A stretch of DNA of 10,995 bases from Candidatus Aminicenantes bacterium UBA876. Lineage in GTDB: Bacteria > Acidobacteriota > Aminicenantia > UBA2199. The notes beneath the pieces were generated by a model. That model saw only the letters and a list, made by a program, of their open reading frames with translations. It was not told the origin of the DNA and ran no database searches. A program made the translations under genes and the position numbers. This document shows, piece by piece, positions 1-5,907 of the stretch. Location of the stretch: the NCBI GenBank assembly GCA_002294665.1, contig DBFQ01000107.1:1-10995 (forward strand), read 5' to 3'. The first letter of the stretch is position 1; each line of letters starts with the position of its first letter.

Positions 1-97
1 CCTGTCACCTGTCACCTGTCACCTGCCACCTGATACCTGTCACCTGCCTTCCTGCCTTCCTGTCACCTGCCACCTGATACCTGTCACCTGATACCTT
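1..97. repeat. Degenerate heptamer tandem repeat (CCTGNNA), cut by the window edge
   Basis: The first 93 bases are 13 head-to-tail units beginning with CCTG. Eleven are 7 bp long (CCTGTCA six times, CCTGATA three times, CCTGCCA twice) and two adjacent units are 8 bp (CCTGCCTT at 43-50 and 51-58). Variation is confined to the bases after CCTG. A four-unit block (CCTGTCA, CCTGCCA, CCTGATA, CCTGTCA, plus the next CCTG) occurs identically at 15-46 and 59-90, giving a 44-bp higher-order period. A heptamer shifts frame every unit and no gene covers it, so it is non-coding. The array probably continues left of the window. Its function is unknown; slippage-prone intergenic satellite is the simplest reading. 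Confidence 0.93.
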
Positions 98-124
98 CTT
101 TCCCCACTCTCCAACTTCTCCCGG
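95..124. other. Pyrimidine-rich intergenic stretch
   Basis: Between the heptamer array and the -35 box the plus strand is almost entirely C and T, with only a few A. I see no open frame, hairpin or recognisable site in it. It may simply be degraded repeat or upstream promoter spacer. Confidence 0.5.
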
Positions 125-152
125 TTGACATTGTGATTGCTTTTTCTACAAT
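125..152 (+). promoter_or_regulatory. Strong sigma70-type promoter for the RodZ-like gene
   Basis: A perfect -35 box TTGACA (125-130) is followed after 16 bp by TACAAT (147-152), five of six matches to the -10 consensus. Only 8 bp separate the -10 box from the ATG at 161, so transcription would start at about 159-161, making the mRNA leaderless or nearly so. No purine-rich ribosome binding site lies upstream of the ATG, which agrees with that reading. Confidence 0.75.
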
Positions 153-160
153 ATACCTAC

Positions 161-976
161 ATGGAATCAGTCGGAAGCGCCCTGCGCAGTATTCGCATCA
201 GTCACGATTGCTCATTGGAGCAGCTTTCCCAGCGTACGCGAATCTCCGAGCGCGTGCTTTCGGAAATGGAACAGGGTGATTTCCGTTCCATCCGGGGGCA
301 GTTTTATCGTCATCATTTTATTCGCGAGTACCTGCGGGCTTTGGGCGAAGATCCGCAGTTATTTTTCAAAAACCATAATATTCCGCCGGTGCCGCTTGCT
401 GAACAGAACGGCCCTTCCGTCGGTGCAGTCGAGAAAATCCGGGTTTACCGGTTCCGCCGTCGCCGTGGCCTGGCGTGGTTCCTGGCCGCGTTGTTGCTGG
501 TGGTAGCGGCGGTGGTTCTGTTCGCGAAACACGGAACCCGGGTCCTGGAGTGGTTTCAACCCGCGCAGGCGCCTTATCTCCAGTCGGCCGGCGCCGCTTT
601 CGAGCCTGGATGGCCGCGGCTGCTTGCCGGTCATCGAGCCGATGAAAGCCTCTGCGCCTGGCTGGACCGGGAAACCCGTATCTGGGGGGCTGCCGCGTCT
701 CCGGCTTCCGCCCGTGTCCGTTTCCTGGATCGTTGCTGGGCCCGGGTTCTGCGGTCCGGACAAACGCAGGTCGCGCGGATGTTTCATCCCGGAGAAGAAT
801 TGCTCGCCGCCGGATATGATCTGCAATTAAGCCTGGGGGATCCCTCCCGGGTGAACCTGATGCTCAACGGCAAAGTGGAAGCGCTGGATCAATCGCAGCG
901 GAAGCCGGTTACGTTCAGCGTGCGTCGCGCTCCTCCCTTCCCGGTGGAATCCCATGAGTCCGATCCTCTCCCGTAA
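161..976 (+). CDS. RodZ-like membrane protein (HTH_25 domain, one TM helix, DUF4115-like C-terminus)
   Basis: 271-aa protein with the RodZ-type layout. Residues 1-65 form a Cro/C1-like helix-turn-helix of the HTH_25 type (SLEQLSQRTRIS, then EMEQGDF and a YRHHFIREYLRALG helix). A basic RFRRRR stretch precedes one hydrophobic helix at about 103-122. The region at about 185-254 resembles the DUF4115 beta domain, with the characteristic W-x-R-V, GEEL, LxLSLGDPSRV and NGK features. RodZ links MreB to the inner membrane and the elongation machinery; this protein may do so, but the family is broad and is also annotated just as a transcriptional regulator. I chose the ATG at 161: the TTG at 137 lies between the -35 and -10 boxes and would not be transcribed, and the conserved domain is complete from 161. 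The gene ends inside the next one (23-bp overlap), implying co-transcription. Confidence 0.8.
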   Translation: MESVGSALRSIRISHDCSLEQLSQRTRISERVLSEMEQGDFRSIRGQFYRHHFIREYLRALGEDPQLFFKNHNIPPVPLAEQNGPSVGAVEKIRVYRFRRRRGLAWFLAALLLVVAAVVLFAKHGTRVLEWFQPAQAPYLQSAGAAFEPGWPRLLAGHRADESLCAWLDRETRIWGAAASPASARVRFLDRCWARVLRSGQTQVARMFHPGEELLAAGYDLQLSLGDPSRVNLMLNGKVEALDQSQRKPVTFSVRRAPPFPVESHESDPLP

Positions 977-2003
977 TCCGCTGGTTGAGCAGGTGGTCTC
1001 CGGCAAAGCCGCGGCGGACCTGATTGCCATGCTGCTTTCCCGGCAACTGCCCCTGACCGAGGAAGAATACCTGGAGGCCCTGGTGTATCTGGCCAACAAC
1101 CCCGAATACAGAGAACAGGCGCGCGGGTTGTTGGACGGATTGTCCGCGCCGACCAAATCTGCGTACGCGCGTAAACGTCAATGTGATCATCGAGTCGCCT
1201 ACTTTGTGATGGTGGACGGCCTGAATCGCAAGGACATGGATTCCATTTCCGCGGTGGTTCACAATCAGTCATTGCCGGCGGAATTTCTGGAAAAGATCGC
1301 CAGGCACGGTGATCATGCCATGTTGGAATGCCTGCTGGAAAACCAGATCAAGTTGATCGCGTATCCGGAAATCATGAGTGTGATGGAGTCCAATCCGGTT
1401 GTCGATGCGTTTATCGGGGCGCGAATCCGCGAAATCCGCAACGATTACCTGAGTGAGGCGCCCGGCGAAGAAATTCCCGCGGAAGCGGTGGTTGAAGATC
1501 TCAGGCAGGTGATTGCCCGTGAGGAGTTGGAGGAGCCGCCGCCGGGGGAGGGTGAGGAGCCGGGGAACCTGATTGAGCAGCAAACCCAGACTGCGTTGCA
1601 ACGCATCAACCAGATGCCGGTATCAGAGCGGATCAAGCTGGCTCTGACCGGTACCAAAACGGAACGCCTGATTCTGATCCGGGATGCCAACAAACTGGTT
1701 TCTCTGGCCGTGATCCAGAGTCCGAAGATCAGCGAAGACGAGGTGATGCTGGTCGTGCGCAATCGCAGTGTCTCGGGAGATATCATCCAGCACATCGCAG
1801 CCAATCGCGACTGGACGAAAAATTACAACCTGGTGGTGGAACTGCTGAACAATCCCAAGACTCCGGTCAAGGATGCGCTTGGCTTCATCAAGAAATTGCA
1901 TGAACGCGACCTGCGGATGCTGCAGGCCAACAAAAACGCCAGTCCCGTAATCCGCGGACTGGCACTCAGTTTTATTCAGCAAAGGGCCAAGAAAAGAGAC
2001 TGA
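954..2003 (+). CDS. Conserved protein of unknown function, translationally coupled to the RodZ-like gene
   Basis: 349 aa, no signal peptide or membrane helix, so probably cytosolic. It is mostly short alpha-helical segments. An N-terminal helical part (about 1-165) is joined by an acidic, proline-rich linker (about 168-207, including EELEEPPPGEGEEP) to a well-conserved-looking C-terminal part (about 218-349). The latter carries MPVSERIKLALTG, LIRDANKLVSLAVIQSPKIS, NRDWTKNY and NNPKTPV motifs. From memory, proteins with this NKLV...NPKTP signature recur as uncharacterised proteins in Acidobacteriota and delta-proteobacterial genomes; the repeated two-helix pattern suggests an alpha-solenoid (HEAT-like) scaffold, which is inference. 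No catalytic motif is visible. Its start lies 23 bp inside the RodZ-like gene with only a weak GGTGGA ahead, suggesting expression by coupling. I do not assign a function. Confidence 0.85.
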   Translation: MSPILSRNPLVEQVVSGKAAADLIAMLLSRQLPLTEEEYLEALVYLANNPEYREQARGLLDGLSAPTKSAYARKRQCDHRVAYFVMVDGLNRKDMDSISAVVHNQSLPAEFLEKIARHGDHAMLECLLENQIKLIAYPEIMSVMESNPVVDAFIGARIREIRNDYLSEAPGEEIPAEAVVEDLRQVIAREELEEPPPGEGEEPGNLIEQQTQTALQRINQMPVSERIKLALTGTKTERLILIRDANKLVSLAVIQSPKISEDEVMLVVRNRSVSGDIIQHIAANRDWTKNYNLVVELLNNPKTPVKDALGFIKKLHERDLRMLQANKNASPVIRGLALSFIQQRAKKRD

Positions 2004-2033
2004 CCGGCGGGCGTTTCGTTTCACCCGCCGGTC
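2002..2033. terminator. GC-rich hairpin between convergent genes; likely terminator, best for pepD
   Basis: A perfect 10-bp inverted repeat (GACCGGCGGG at 2002-2011, CCCGCCGGTC at 2024-2033) encloses a 12-nt loop. Its left arm begins inside the TGA stop codon (2001-2003) of the plus-strand gene. On the minus strand the stem starts 12 nt after the pepD stop and is followed by a T-rich run (AGTCTCTTTTCTT), a reasonable intrinsic terminator. On the plus strand no T-run follows the stem, so termination in that direction is less certain. Confidence 0.65.
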
Positions 2034-2045
2034 CGGTGCTATACC

Positions 2046-3506
2046 TTATGCTTCCGACTTGAGATCTGCAAAGAGCGCCGCCAGGAGATCCCAGATTTTT
2101 CCGATGTCGCTGATACGCACTTTTTCGTCCGGGGAATGGGGATACCGCAGGGTGGGCCCGATTGAGATCATGTCCATGCCGGGGTATTTGTCCCCGATGA
2201 TGCCGCACTCGAGGCCGGCGTGAATCACTTCAACCACGGGTTCCTTGTTGAACAATTTTTTGTACACTTTGATGCTGCGTTTCAACAACACGGAATCCAT
2301 GTCGGGAGGCCAGGGAGGATAACCTTCACCGCTTTTGGCATGTCCTCCGGCCAACAGGGCGACGGACTCGATGCGGGCGGTATGCAGTTCGAGGCGGGAC
2401 GGGACGGAGCTGCGCTGACTGCTCAGGATGCGCAGAATGTTTTCTTCGATGCGGATATTGGCGAAGTTGTTGGATGTTTCCACCAGGCCTTCAATGTCCG
2501 GGGACATGGCGGCGACGCCGTGGGGCATGGCCAGCATGACCTGGATGGCCCGCGTGGTGGACGCCGGCGAATACGCACCGGCAAGCGGCGAATCGCCTGC
2601 CGCCACGGCCAGGGAGAGGTCGGGATCGATGCCGTGGTATTCTTTTTTCACCACGGTTTCGAAATCCCTGACGATCCGGGTAACCGCTTCAAGGCTGTCC
2701 GCGGGCACCGCGATGACGGCTTCGCAGTCGCGCGGAATGGCGTTGTGGGCGCTTCCGCCCTTGATGTCAACCAGCAGAAGCTCCACTTTCTTGGCGACTT
2801 CGCGCAACATCCGTCCCATGACGATAATGGCGTTGGCTTTTCCCAGGCCGATGTCGATCCCGGAATGTCCGCCTTTCATGTTTCCGGCTTCCAGTTTCAG
2901 CGTCGTGTATTTCCCGGGCAGATCGACCGGAACCAGGGGAAGGCTGAGAGACGTGTTGATACCGCCGGCGCAGCCCACGGTGAAGACGCCTTCGTCCTCG
3001 GAATCGATGTTGATCAGAATTTTCCCCTTGACGAAGCCCGGCTTTAGGGCGTTGGCTCCGGTCAATCCGGTTTCTTCGTCCACCGTGAACAGCAGTTCCA
3101 GCGGCGGATGGGGGGTGCTTTTGTCCGTGGCCATCACCATCGCCATGGCGATGGCGATGCCGTTATCCGCTCCAAGCGTGGTTTCATCCGCGGTCAGCCA
3201 GTCGCCGTCGTAGATCAGGCGGATGGGATCCTTGGAGAAATCGTGTTTGGAAGTCTTGGTCTTTTCGCATACGATGTCCATGTGCCCCTGCAGGACCACG
3301 ATGGGGACATCCTCATATCCCGGTGAAGCCGGAACCTCGATGACGATGTTGCCCACTTCATCCATGCGGGCGGAAAAGCCGTTTTCGGCCGCCCAGTCCA
3401 TCAGCCAGCGACCGATTTTTTCTTCGTGTTTGGAACACCGGGGGATGGCCGTGATTTTTTCGAATGCGTCCAGTACTTCCCGGGTTTTGGCATGGGTTAT
3501 GTTCAT
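2046..3506 (-). CDS. pepD: Xaa-His dipeptidase (aminoacyl-histidine dipeptidase / peptidase D), M20C family
   Basis: 486 aa, close to the usual PepD length (about 485). It is a cytosolic di-zinc peptidase that hydrolyses dipeptides such as Xaa-His and other unspecific dipeptides. The M20 metal and catalytic residues are all visible: GHMD with H75 and D77, GADNG with bridging D114, VDEETG with catalytic E144 and ligand E145, NIDSEDEG with D168, and the C-terminal YPHSPDE with H457. The lid/dimerisation signature KGGHSGIDI and the SSQRSS region are also present. The open frame extends upstream to 3788, but the conserved protein begins at MNITHAK. There the ATG has a good AAGGAG (3513-3518) six bases ahead and a promoter just upstream. 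It is a single-gene unit, convergent with the 349-aa gene and divergent from the nitroreductase gene. Confidence 0.95.
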   Translation of the reverse strand: MNITHAKTREVLDAFEKITAIPRCSKHEEKIGRWLMDWAAENGFSARMDEVGNIVIEVPASPGYEDVPIVVLQGHMDIVCEKTKTSKHDFSKDPIRLIYDGDWLTADETTLGADNGIAIAMAMVMATDKSTPHPPLELLFTVDEETGLTGANALKPGFVKGKILINIDSEDEGVFTVGCAGGINTSLSLPLVPVDLPGKYTTLKLEAGNMKGGHSGIDIGLGKANAIIVMGRMLREVAKKVELLLVDIKGGSAHNAIPRDCEAVIAVPADSLEAVTRIVRDFETVVKKEYHGIDPDLSLAVAAGDSPLAGAYSPASTTRAIQVMLAMPHGVAAMSPDIEGLVETSNNFANIRIEENILRILSSQRSSVPSRLELHTARIESVALLAGGHAKSGEGYPPWPPDMDSVLLKRSIKVYKKLFNKEPVVEVIHAGLECGIIGDKYPGMDMISIGPTLRYPHSPDEKVRISDIGKIWDLLAALFADLKSEA

Positions 3507-3533
3507 GTTTCTCTCCTTATGGCTCAACCATTG

Positions 3534-3563
3534 ACTATAATGGAAAGCCTGAAATAAAGTCAA
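3534..3563 (-). promoter_or_regulatory. Sigma70-type promoter for pepD
   Basis: Read on the minus strand, TTGACT (3563-3558) is followed after 18 bp by TATAGT (3539-3534); each hexamer matches consensus at five of six positions. The predicted start, near 3527, leaves a leader of about 20 nt that contains the AAGGAG ribosome binding site. A perfect TATAAT on the opposite strand (3536-3541) overlaps this -10 box but has no -35 partner at normal spacing. Confidence 0.65.
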
Positions 3564-3651
3564 GGCAACACGAGGCGGGGAGGTTGAACCTTCGCGTTCG
3601 ATCGTGCATATTGAGTCCTGTGAGCCTGTATCGATGAAGCGGCCGGGGAGG

Positions 3652-3659
3652 AAAGGAGG
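3652..3659 (+). promoter_or_regulatory. Strong Shine-Dalgarno that fixes the nitroreductase start
   Basis: AAAGGAGG ends 4 nt before the ATG at 3664. Upstream ATGs at 3604 and 3634 in the same frame lack such a site, and the 20 extra residues they would add (rich in Gly, Arg and Lys) are partly a translation of this site itself. Confidence 0.75.
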
Positions 3660-3663
3660 CGGC

Positions 3664-4236
3664 ATGCATCTGGAGGAAGTTCTGAAATCGAGGCGTTCGC
3701 TGCGGGCGCTCAAACCCGTGGCCATCAGCCGGGCTGATGTCGAAACCCTGGCGCGGGCGGCTTCGTTGGCGCCGTCCTGTTTCAACAATCAGCCCTGGCG
3801 ATTCGTGTTTGTGCGCGATCAAGGGCAATTGGAAAAACTGAAAAAAGCCTTTTCCTCTGGGAACGAGTGGGCGCAGCGGGCATCCATGGTGATTGCGGTG
3901 TGCGCCCGCAGAGAGGATGATTGCACGGTCAAGGGCCGGGAGTATTTCCAGTTTGACACGGGAATGGCTGTGGCCATGCTCATGTTGAAAGCTACGGAAC
4001 TGGGACTGGTGGCTCACGCCATCGCCGGATTCAAGGCCGGTTCCGCCCGCGAGGTTCTGGACATTCCCGATGACCAGAGCCTGATCACGCTGATTATCTG
4101 CGGGGCCGGGGCGGAAAATCCACGGGAACTGCTGAATGATTCCCAGCTCGCAAGAGAACTGGAACGGCCGCCGCGCCTGGACCTGGAACGGATCATGATG
4201 CTGGAGCGTTTCCTGCCGCAAGCGGCGGGTCAATAG
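3664..4236 (+). CDS. Nitroreductase-family FMN oxidoreductase
   Basis: 190 aa, the size of the compact nitroreductase class. These are FMN enzymes that use NAD(P)H to reduce nitro compounds, quinones or flavin-like substrates; the natural substrate cannot be told from sequence. The N-terminal SRRSLRALKP (9-18) supplies the usual phosphate-binding arginines and serine. APSCFNNQPWRFVFV (36-50) is the diagnostic FMN-contact segment. DTGMAVAMLMLKATELGL (98-115) is the long central dimer helix, and LIICGAGAENP (143-153) matches the C-terminal 'hhhhGxP-like' strand and turn. The family's AHAIAGF region is present. It stands between two minus-strand genes, so it is probably transcribed alone. Its stop lies inside the 3' end of the GGDEF gene, a 7-bp tail-to-tail overlap, with no visible terminator between. 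Confidence 0.88.
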   Translation: MHLEEVLKSRRSLRALKPVAISRADVETLARAASLAPSCFNNQPWRFVFVRDQGQLEKLKKAFSSGNEWAQRASMVIAVCARREDDCTVKGREYFQFDTGMAVAMLMLKATELGLVAHAIAGFKAGSAREVLDIPDDQSLITLIICGAGAENPRELLNDSQLARELERPPRLDLERIMMLERFLPQAAGQ

Positions 4237-5402
4237 TCTTCCAAATCCAGGTTTTCCAGCTCGGTGGTGTAGATGGTGGTGCGGTTGCGCCCGGTTTCCT
4301 TGGAAACGTACATGGCTCGGTCGGCGCGGTCCAGCACGATATCTTCCGTATCGCCGTGTTCAGGGAAACTGGAAATCCCCAGCGAAACGGTGACGCGGCC
4401 CTGGGGCTGGAATTCTCCACCCGCGAAAGTCTCTTTTTCAACGCGCTCTCTCAGGCGTTCAGCCGCCAGGTATGCGCCGACTTTGTCCGTTCCCGGCAGG
4501 ATCACGACGAATTCATCGCCTCCGTACTTGGCCAGGATATCGCTCTTGCGGAAGACACCCTTCATGATTTTGCCCATGCGTTGAAGGGCGAGCGACCCGC
4601 GGATATGCCCGTTGCGGTCATTGTAATTCTTGAAGTTGTCCACATCGAAGATCAGCAGCGAAAAGCTGCGGGCGCGTGAGCGCGATTCTTCAATCTGTTG
4701 AGACAGCAGGTGAAAGAAATGGGTCTGGTTGAACAGGCCGGTCAACCCGTCTGTCACGGAGAGTTCCCGCGTTTTTTCCAGCAGGTCCTGGAACAGTTTT
4801 TCTTTGCGGAACGCGTGTCTGGCTGTGCCAAAGGCGAGAAAGAAGGCCAGAAGAAAGGTCAGGTTGATCAGAATCAGACGGGTCAATCGGGCTTGCGAAA
4901 GCACCAGGCCGTCACTCAACAGCACAAAGGATGTAACCAGAAAGATGGCGGCCAAAGTGTTGCGCAAAGCTTTTTCATAGACCAGGAAAAACACCGAAAC
5001 CACGATGTGAAAAATCAGCAATACCCAGAATGGATTCCGGATGTGGCCGGTGAGGTAAACCACAATCGCGAGCACGGCCAGGTCGAAATCGAGTTGCAGC
5101 GAGACCAGTTGGTACAGGCGGCGGTAGGTGTTGCCGGCAATGGATGCCGGCCGGCGCAACCACCACAGAAACATCAGGTTGCCCGTAATCAGAAGCGCGA
5201 CAACCAGGAGGAGTTGATGCGCGCGCGGAAAATCCGCTTGGGGAAAAATCGCCAATACTCCCCACAACAAGGCGATGATTCCACACAGAATCCAGCGCAG
5301 ATGAACCAGCCAGCGATTTTTATCGCGAATCTGCAACTCCGCCAGTTTCCCCGGATCCAGGGGTTCGTCCGGCGCAACAGGCATTTCGCCGATCATGGTC
5401 AT
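4230..5402 (-). CDS. Membrane-bound diguanylate cyclase (six TM helices + GGDEF domain)
   Basis: 390 aa from the first ATG (388 if the second ATG, 5396-5394, is used). After a hydrophilic N-terminus come six predicted membrane helices (about 36-53, 64-82, 97-118, 123-142, 147-166, 172-193), then a short linker (195-212) and a GGDEF domain (213-380). The catalytic motif is an intact GGDEF (294-298), and DVDNFKNYND (253-262) provides the metal-binding aspartate. The product-inhibition I-site RKSD (285-288) sits exactly five residues upstream. It should therefore make cyclic di-GMP from two GTP and be feedback inhibited. The membrane part resembles MASE-like sensor regions, with no recognisable ligand. 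The usual N-R of the TGLxNRxxF segment is N-Q here (225-226), a minor departure. No convincing Shine-Dalgarno precedes either ATG. Confidence 0.92.
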   Translation of the reverse strand: MTMIGEMPVAPDEPLDPGKLAELQIRDKNRWLVHLRWILCGIIALLWGVLAIFPQADFPRAHQLLLVVALLITGNLMFLWWLRRPASIAGNTYRRLYQLVSLQLDFDLAVLAIVVYLTGHIRNPFWVLLIFHIVVSVFFLVYEKALRNTLAAIFLVTSFVLLSDGLVLSQARLTRLILINLTFLLAFFLAFGTARHAFRKEKLFQDLLEKTRELSVTDGLTGLFNQTHFFHLLSQQIEESRSRARSFSLLIFDVDNFKNYNDRNGHIRGSLALQRMGKIMKGVFRKSDILAKYGGDEFVVILPGTDKVGAYLAAERLRERVEKETFAGGEFQPQGRVTVSLGISSFPEHGDTEDIVLDRADRAMYVSKETGRNRTTIYTTELENLDLEDY

Positions 5403-5431
5403 AAAATATTTTTTTCTTCTCTGAATGTCAA
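5403..5431 (-). promoter_or_regulatory. Promoter abutting the GGDEF start codon
   Basis: On the minus strand a perfect TTGACA (5431-5426) is followed after 17 bp by TATTTT (5408-5403), four of six -10 matches. The first ATG (5402-5400) touches this -10 box. The second in-frame ATG (5396-5394) is 6 nt beyond it, exactly where transcription would start. This suggests a leaderless mRNA beginning at the second ATG, giving MIGEMPVAP as N-terminus. Confidence 0.55.
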
Positions 5432-5436
5432 ACCGA

Positions 5437-5465
5437 TTGCACCTTTTCTCGCGGCATTATAGCAT
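5437..5465 (+). promoter_or_regulatory. Weak candidate promoter for the sdh operon
   Basis: TTGCAC (5437-5442), 17 bp, then TAGCAT (5460-5465) is the best sigma70-like pair I can see between the divergent GGDEF and sdhC genes, but it matches consensus at only three and four positions. A regulated or alternative-sigma promoter is equally possible. Confidence 0.3.
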
Positions 5466-5483
5466 TAAGGAATAAACGGAAAT

Positions 5484-5502
5484 TTTCCCCGGGAACGGGA
5501 AA
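5484..5502 (+). promoter_or_regulatory. Inverted and direct repeat in the sdh leader
   Basis: TTTCCC (5484-5489) can pair with GGGAAA (5497-5502) over a 7-nt loop, or its TTCCC part can pair with the nearer GGGAA (5491-5495). The two GGG arms form a tandem hexamer repeat (GGGAAC, GGGAAA). It ends 6 nt before the sdhC ribosome binding site. It could be an operator or a leader hairpin that affects translation, but it may also be chance. Confidence 0.3.
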
Positions 5503-5508
5503 TGATTC

Positions 5509-5514
5509 AGGAGG
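5509..5514 (+). promoter_or_regulatory. Shine-Dalgarno that selects the TTG start of sdhC
   Basis: A perfect AGGAGG lies 6 nt before the TTG at 5521. No in-frame ATG or GTG occurs nearby, and the conserved SdhC N-terminus begins immediately after the TTG. Confidence 0.75.
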
Positions 5515-5520
5515 TGTTGA

Positions 5521-5895
5521 TTGTACAAGCAACGCAAACCCTATGATCTGTCCTACACGCATTTTGTCGGTTCCTGGGCCTGGATTCTGCATCGTCTGTC
5601 CGGGCTGGCGCTGATCTTCTATCTCTGCCTGCATATCTGGGTGATTCACACCCTTACGCTGGGTCCGGAATCCTTCAACAGGTTGATGGCGTTCCTGACA
5701 TCCCCCCTGTTCCGCATGCTGGAAATCGGCTTGTGGGGCGTCATCCTCTACCATGCCTTTAATGGTGTGCGGGTGATCATCGTGGATTTTTTCGGCGGCG
5801 CTGCGACTCAGAAAAAGTGGTTTTTTGGCTTGATTGCCGCGGCCTTCCTGTTGTGGGTCGCCGGCGGCGTAGTGATTGTGGGACATCTTCACTGA
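5521..5895 (+). CDS. sdhC: Succinate dehydrogenase cytochrome b subunit SdhC
   Basis: 124 aa, usual size for SdhC. It is one of two small membrane anchors that hold the SdhAB catalytic dimer on the cytoplasmic face and reduce quinone. Three membrane helices are visible (about 17-42, 64-88, 100-121). The family motif HRLSG (24-28) contains the arginine equivalent to the quinone-site Arg31 of E. coli SdhC, and YHAFNGVRVIIVDF (77-90) contains H78, which aligns with the heme b ligand His84 of E. coli. At the place of the E. coli quinone-site Ser27 there is a tryptophan (W21). Translation starts at TTG behind a strong ribosome binding site. It is first in an sdhC-D-A-B operon, with 12 nt to sdhD. 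Confidence 0.92.
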   Translation: MYKQRKPYDLSYTHFVGSWAWILHRLSGLALIFYLCLHIWVIHTLTLGPESFNRLMAFLTSPLFRMLEIGLWGVILYHAFNGVRVIIVDFFGGAATQKKWFFGLIAAAFLLWVAGGVVIVGHLH

Positions 5896-5907
5896 ACGGA
5901 GAAAAGA

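Noticed and set aside
1..97. CRISPR array or transcription-factor iteron origin
   Set aside because: Units are 7-8 bp with no unique spacers, so not CRISPR; no replication initiator gene or AT-rich unwinding region next to it supports an origin.
137..160. TTG at 137 as the start of the RodZ-like protein
   Set aside because: It falls between the -35 and -10 boxes and adds 8 residues outside the conserved domain.
2220..3047. 275-codon plus-strand open frame (and neighbours 2428-3213) opposite pepD
   Set aside because: It lies entirely under a complete pepD gene with all catalytic residues; low-complexity His/Gly-rich translation is typical of a shadow frame.
3507..3788. N-terminal extension of PepD by 94 residues
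   Set aside because: The family begins at MNITHAK; the extension contains the promoter and ribosome binding site and overlaps the divergent nitroreductase gene.
4698..5462. 254-codon plus-strand open frame opposite the GGDEF gene
   Set aside because: Gln/Asn/Lys-rich translation mirrors the membrane helices of the real minus-strand gene; no ribosome binding site or family resemblance.
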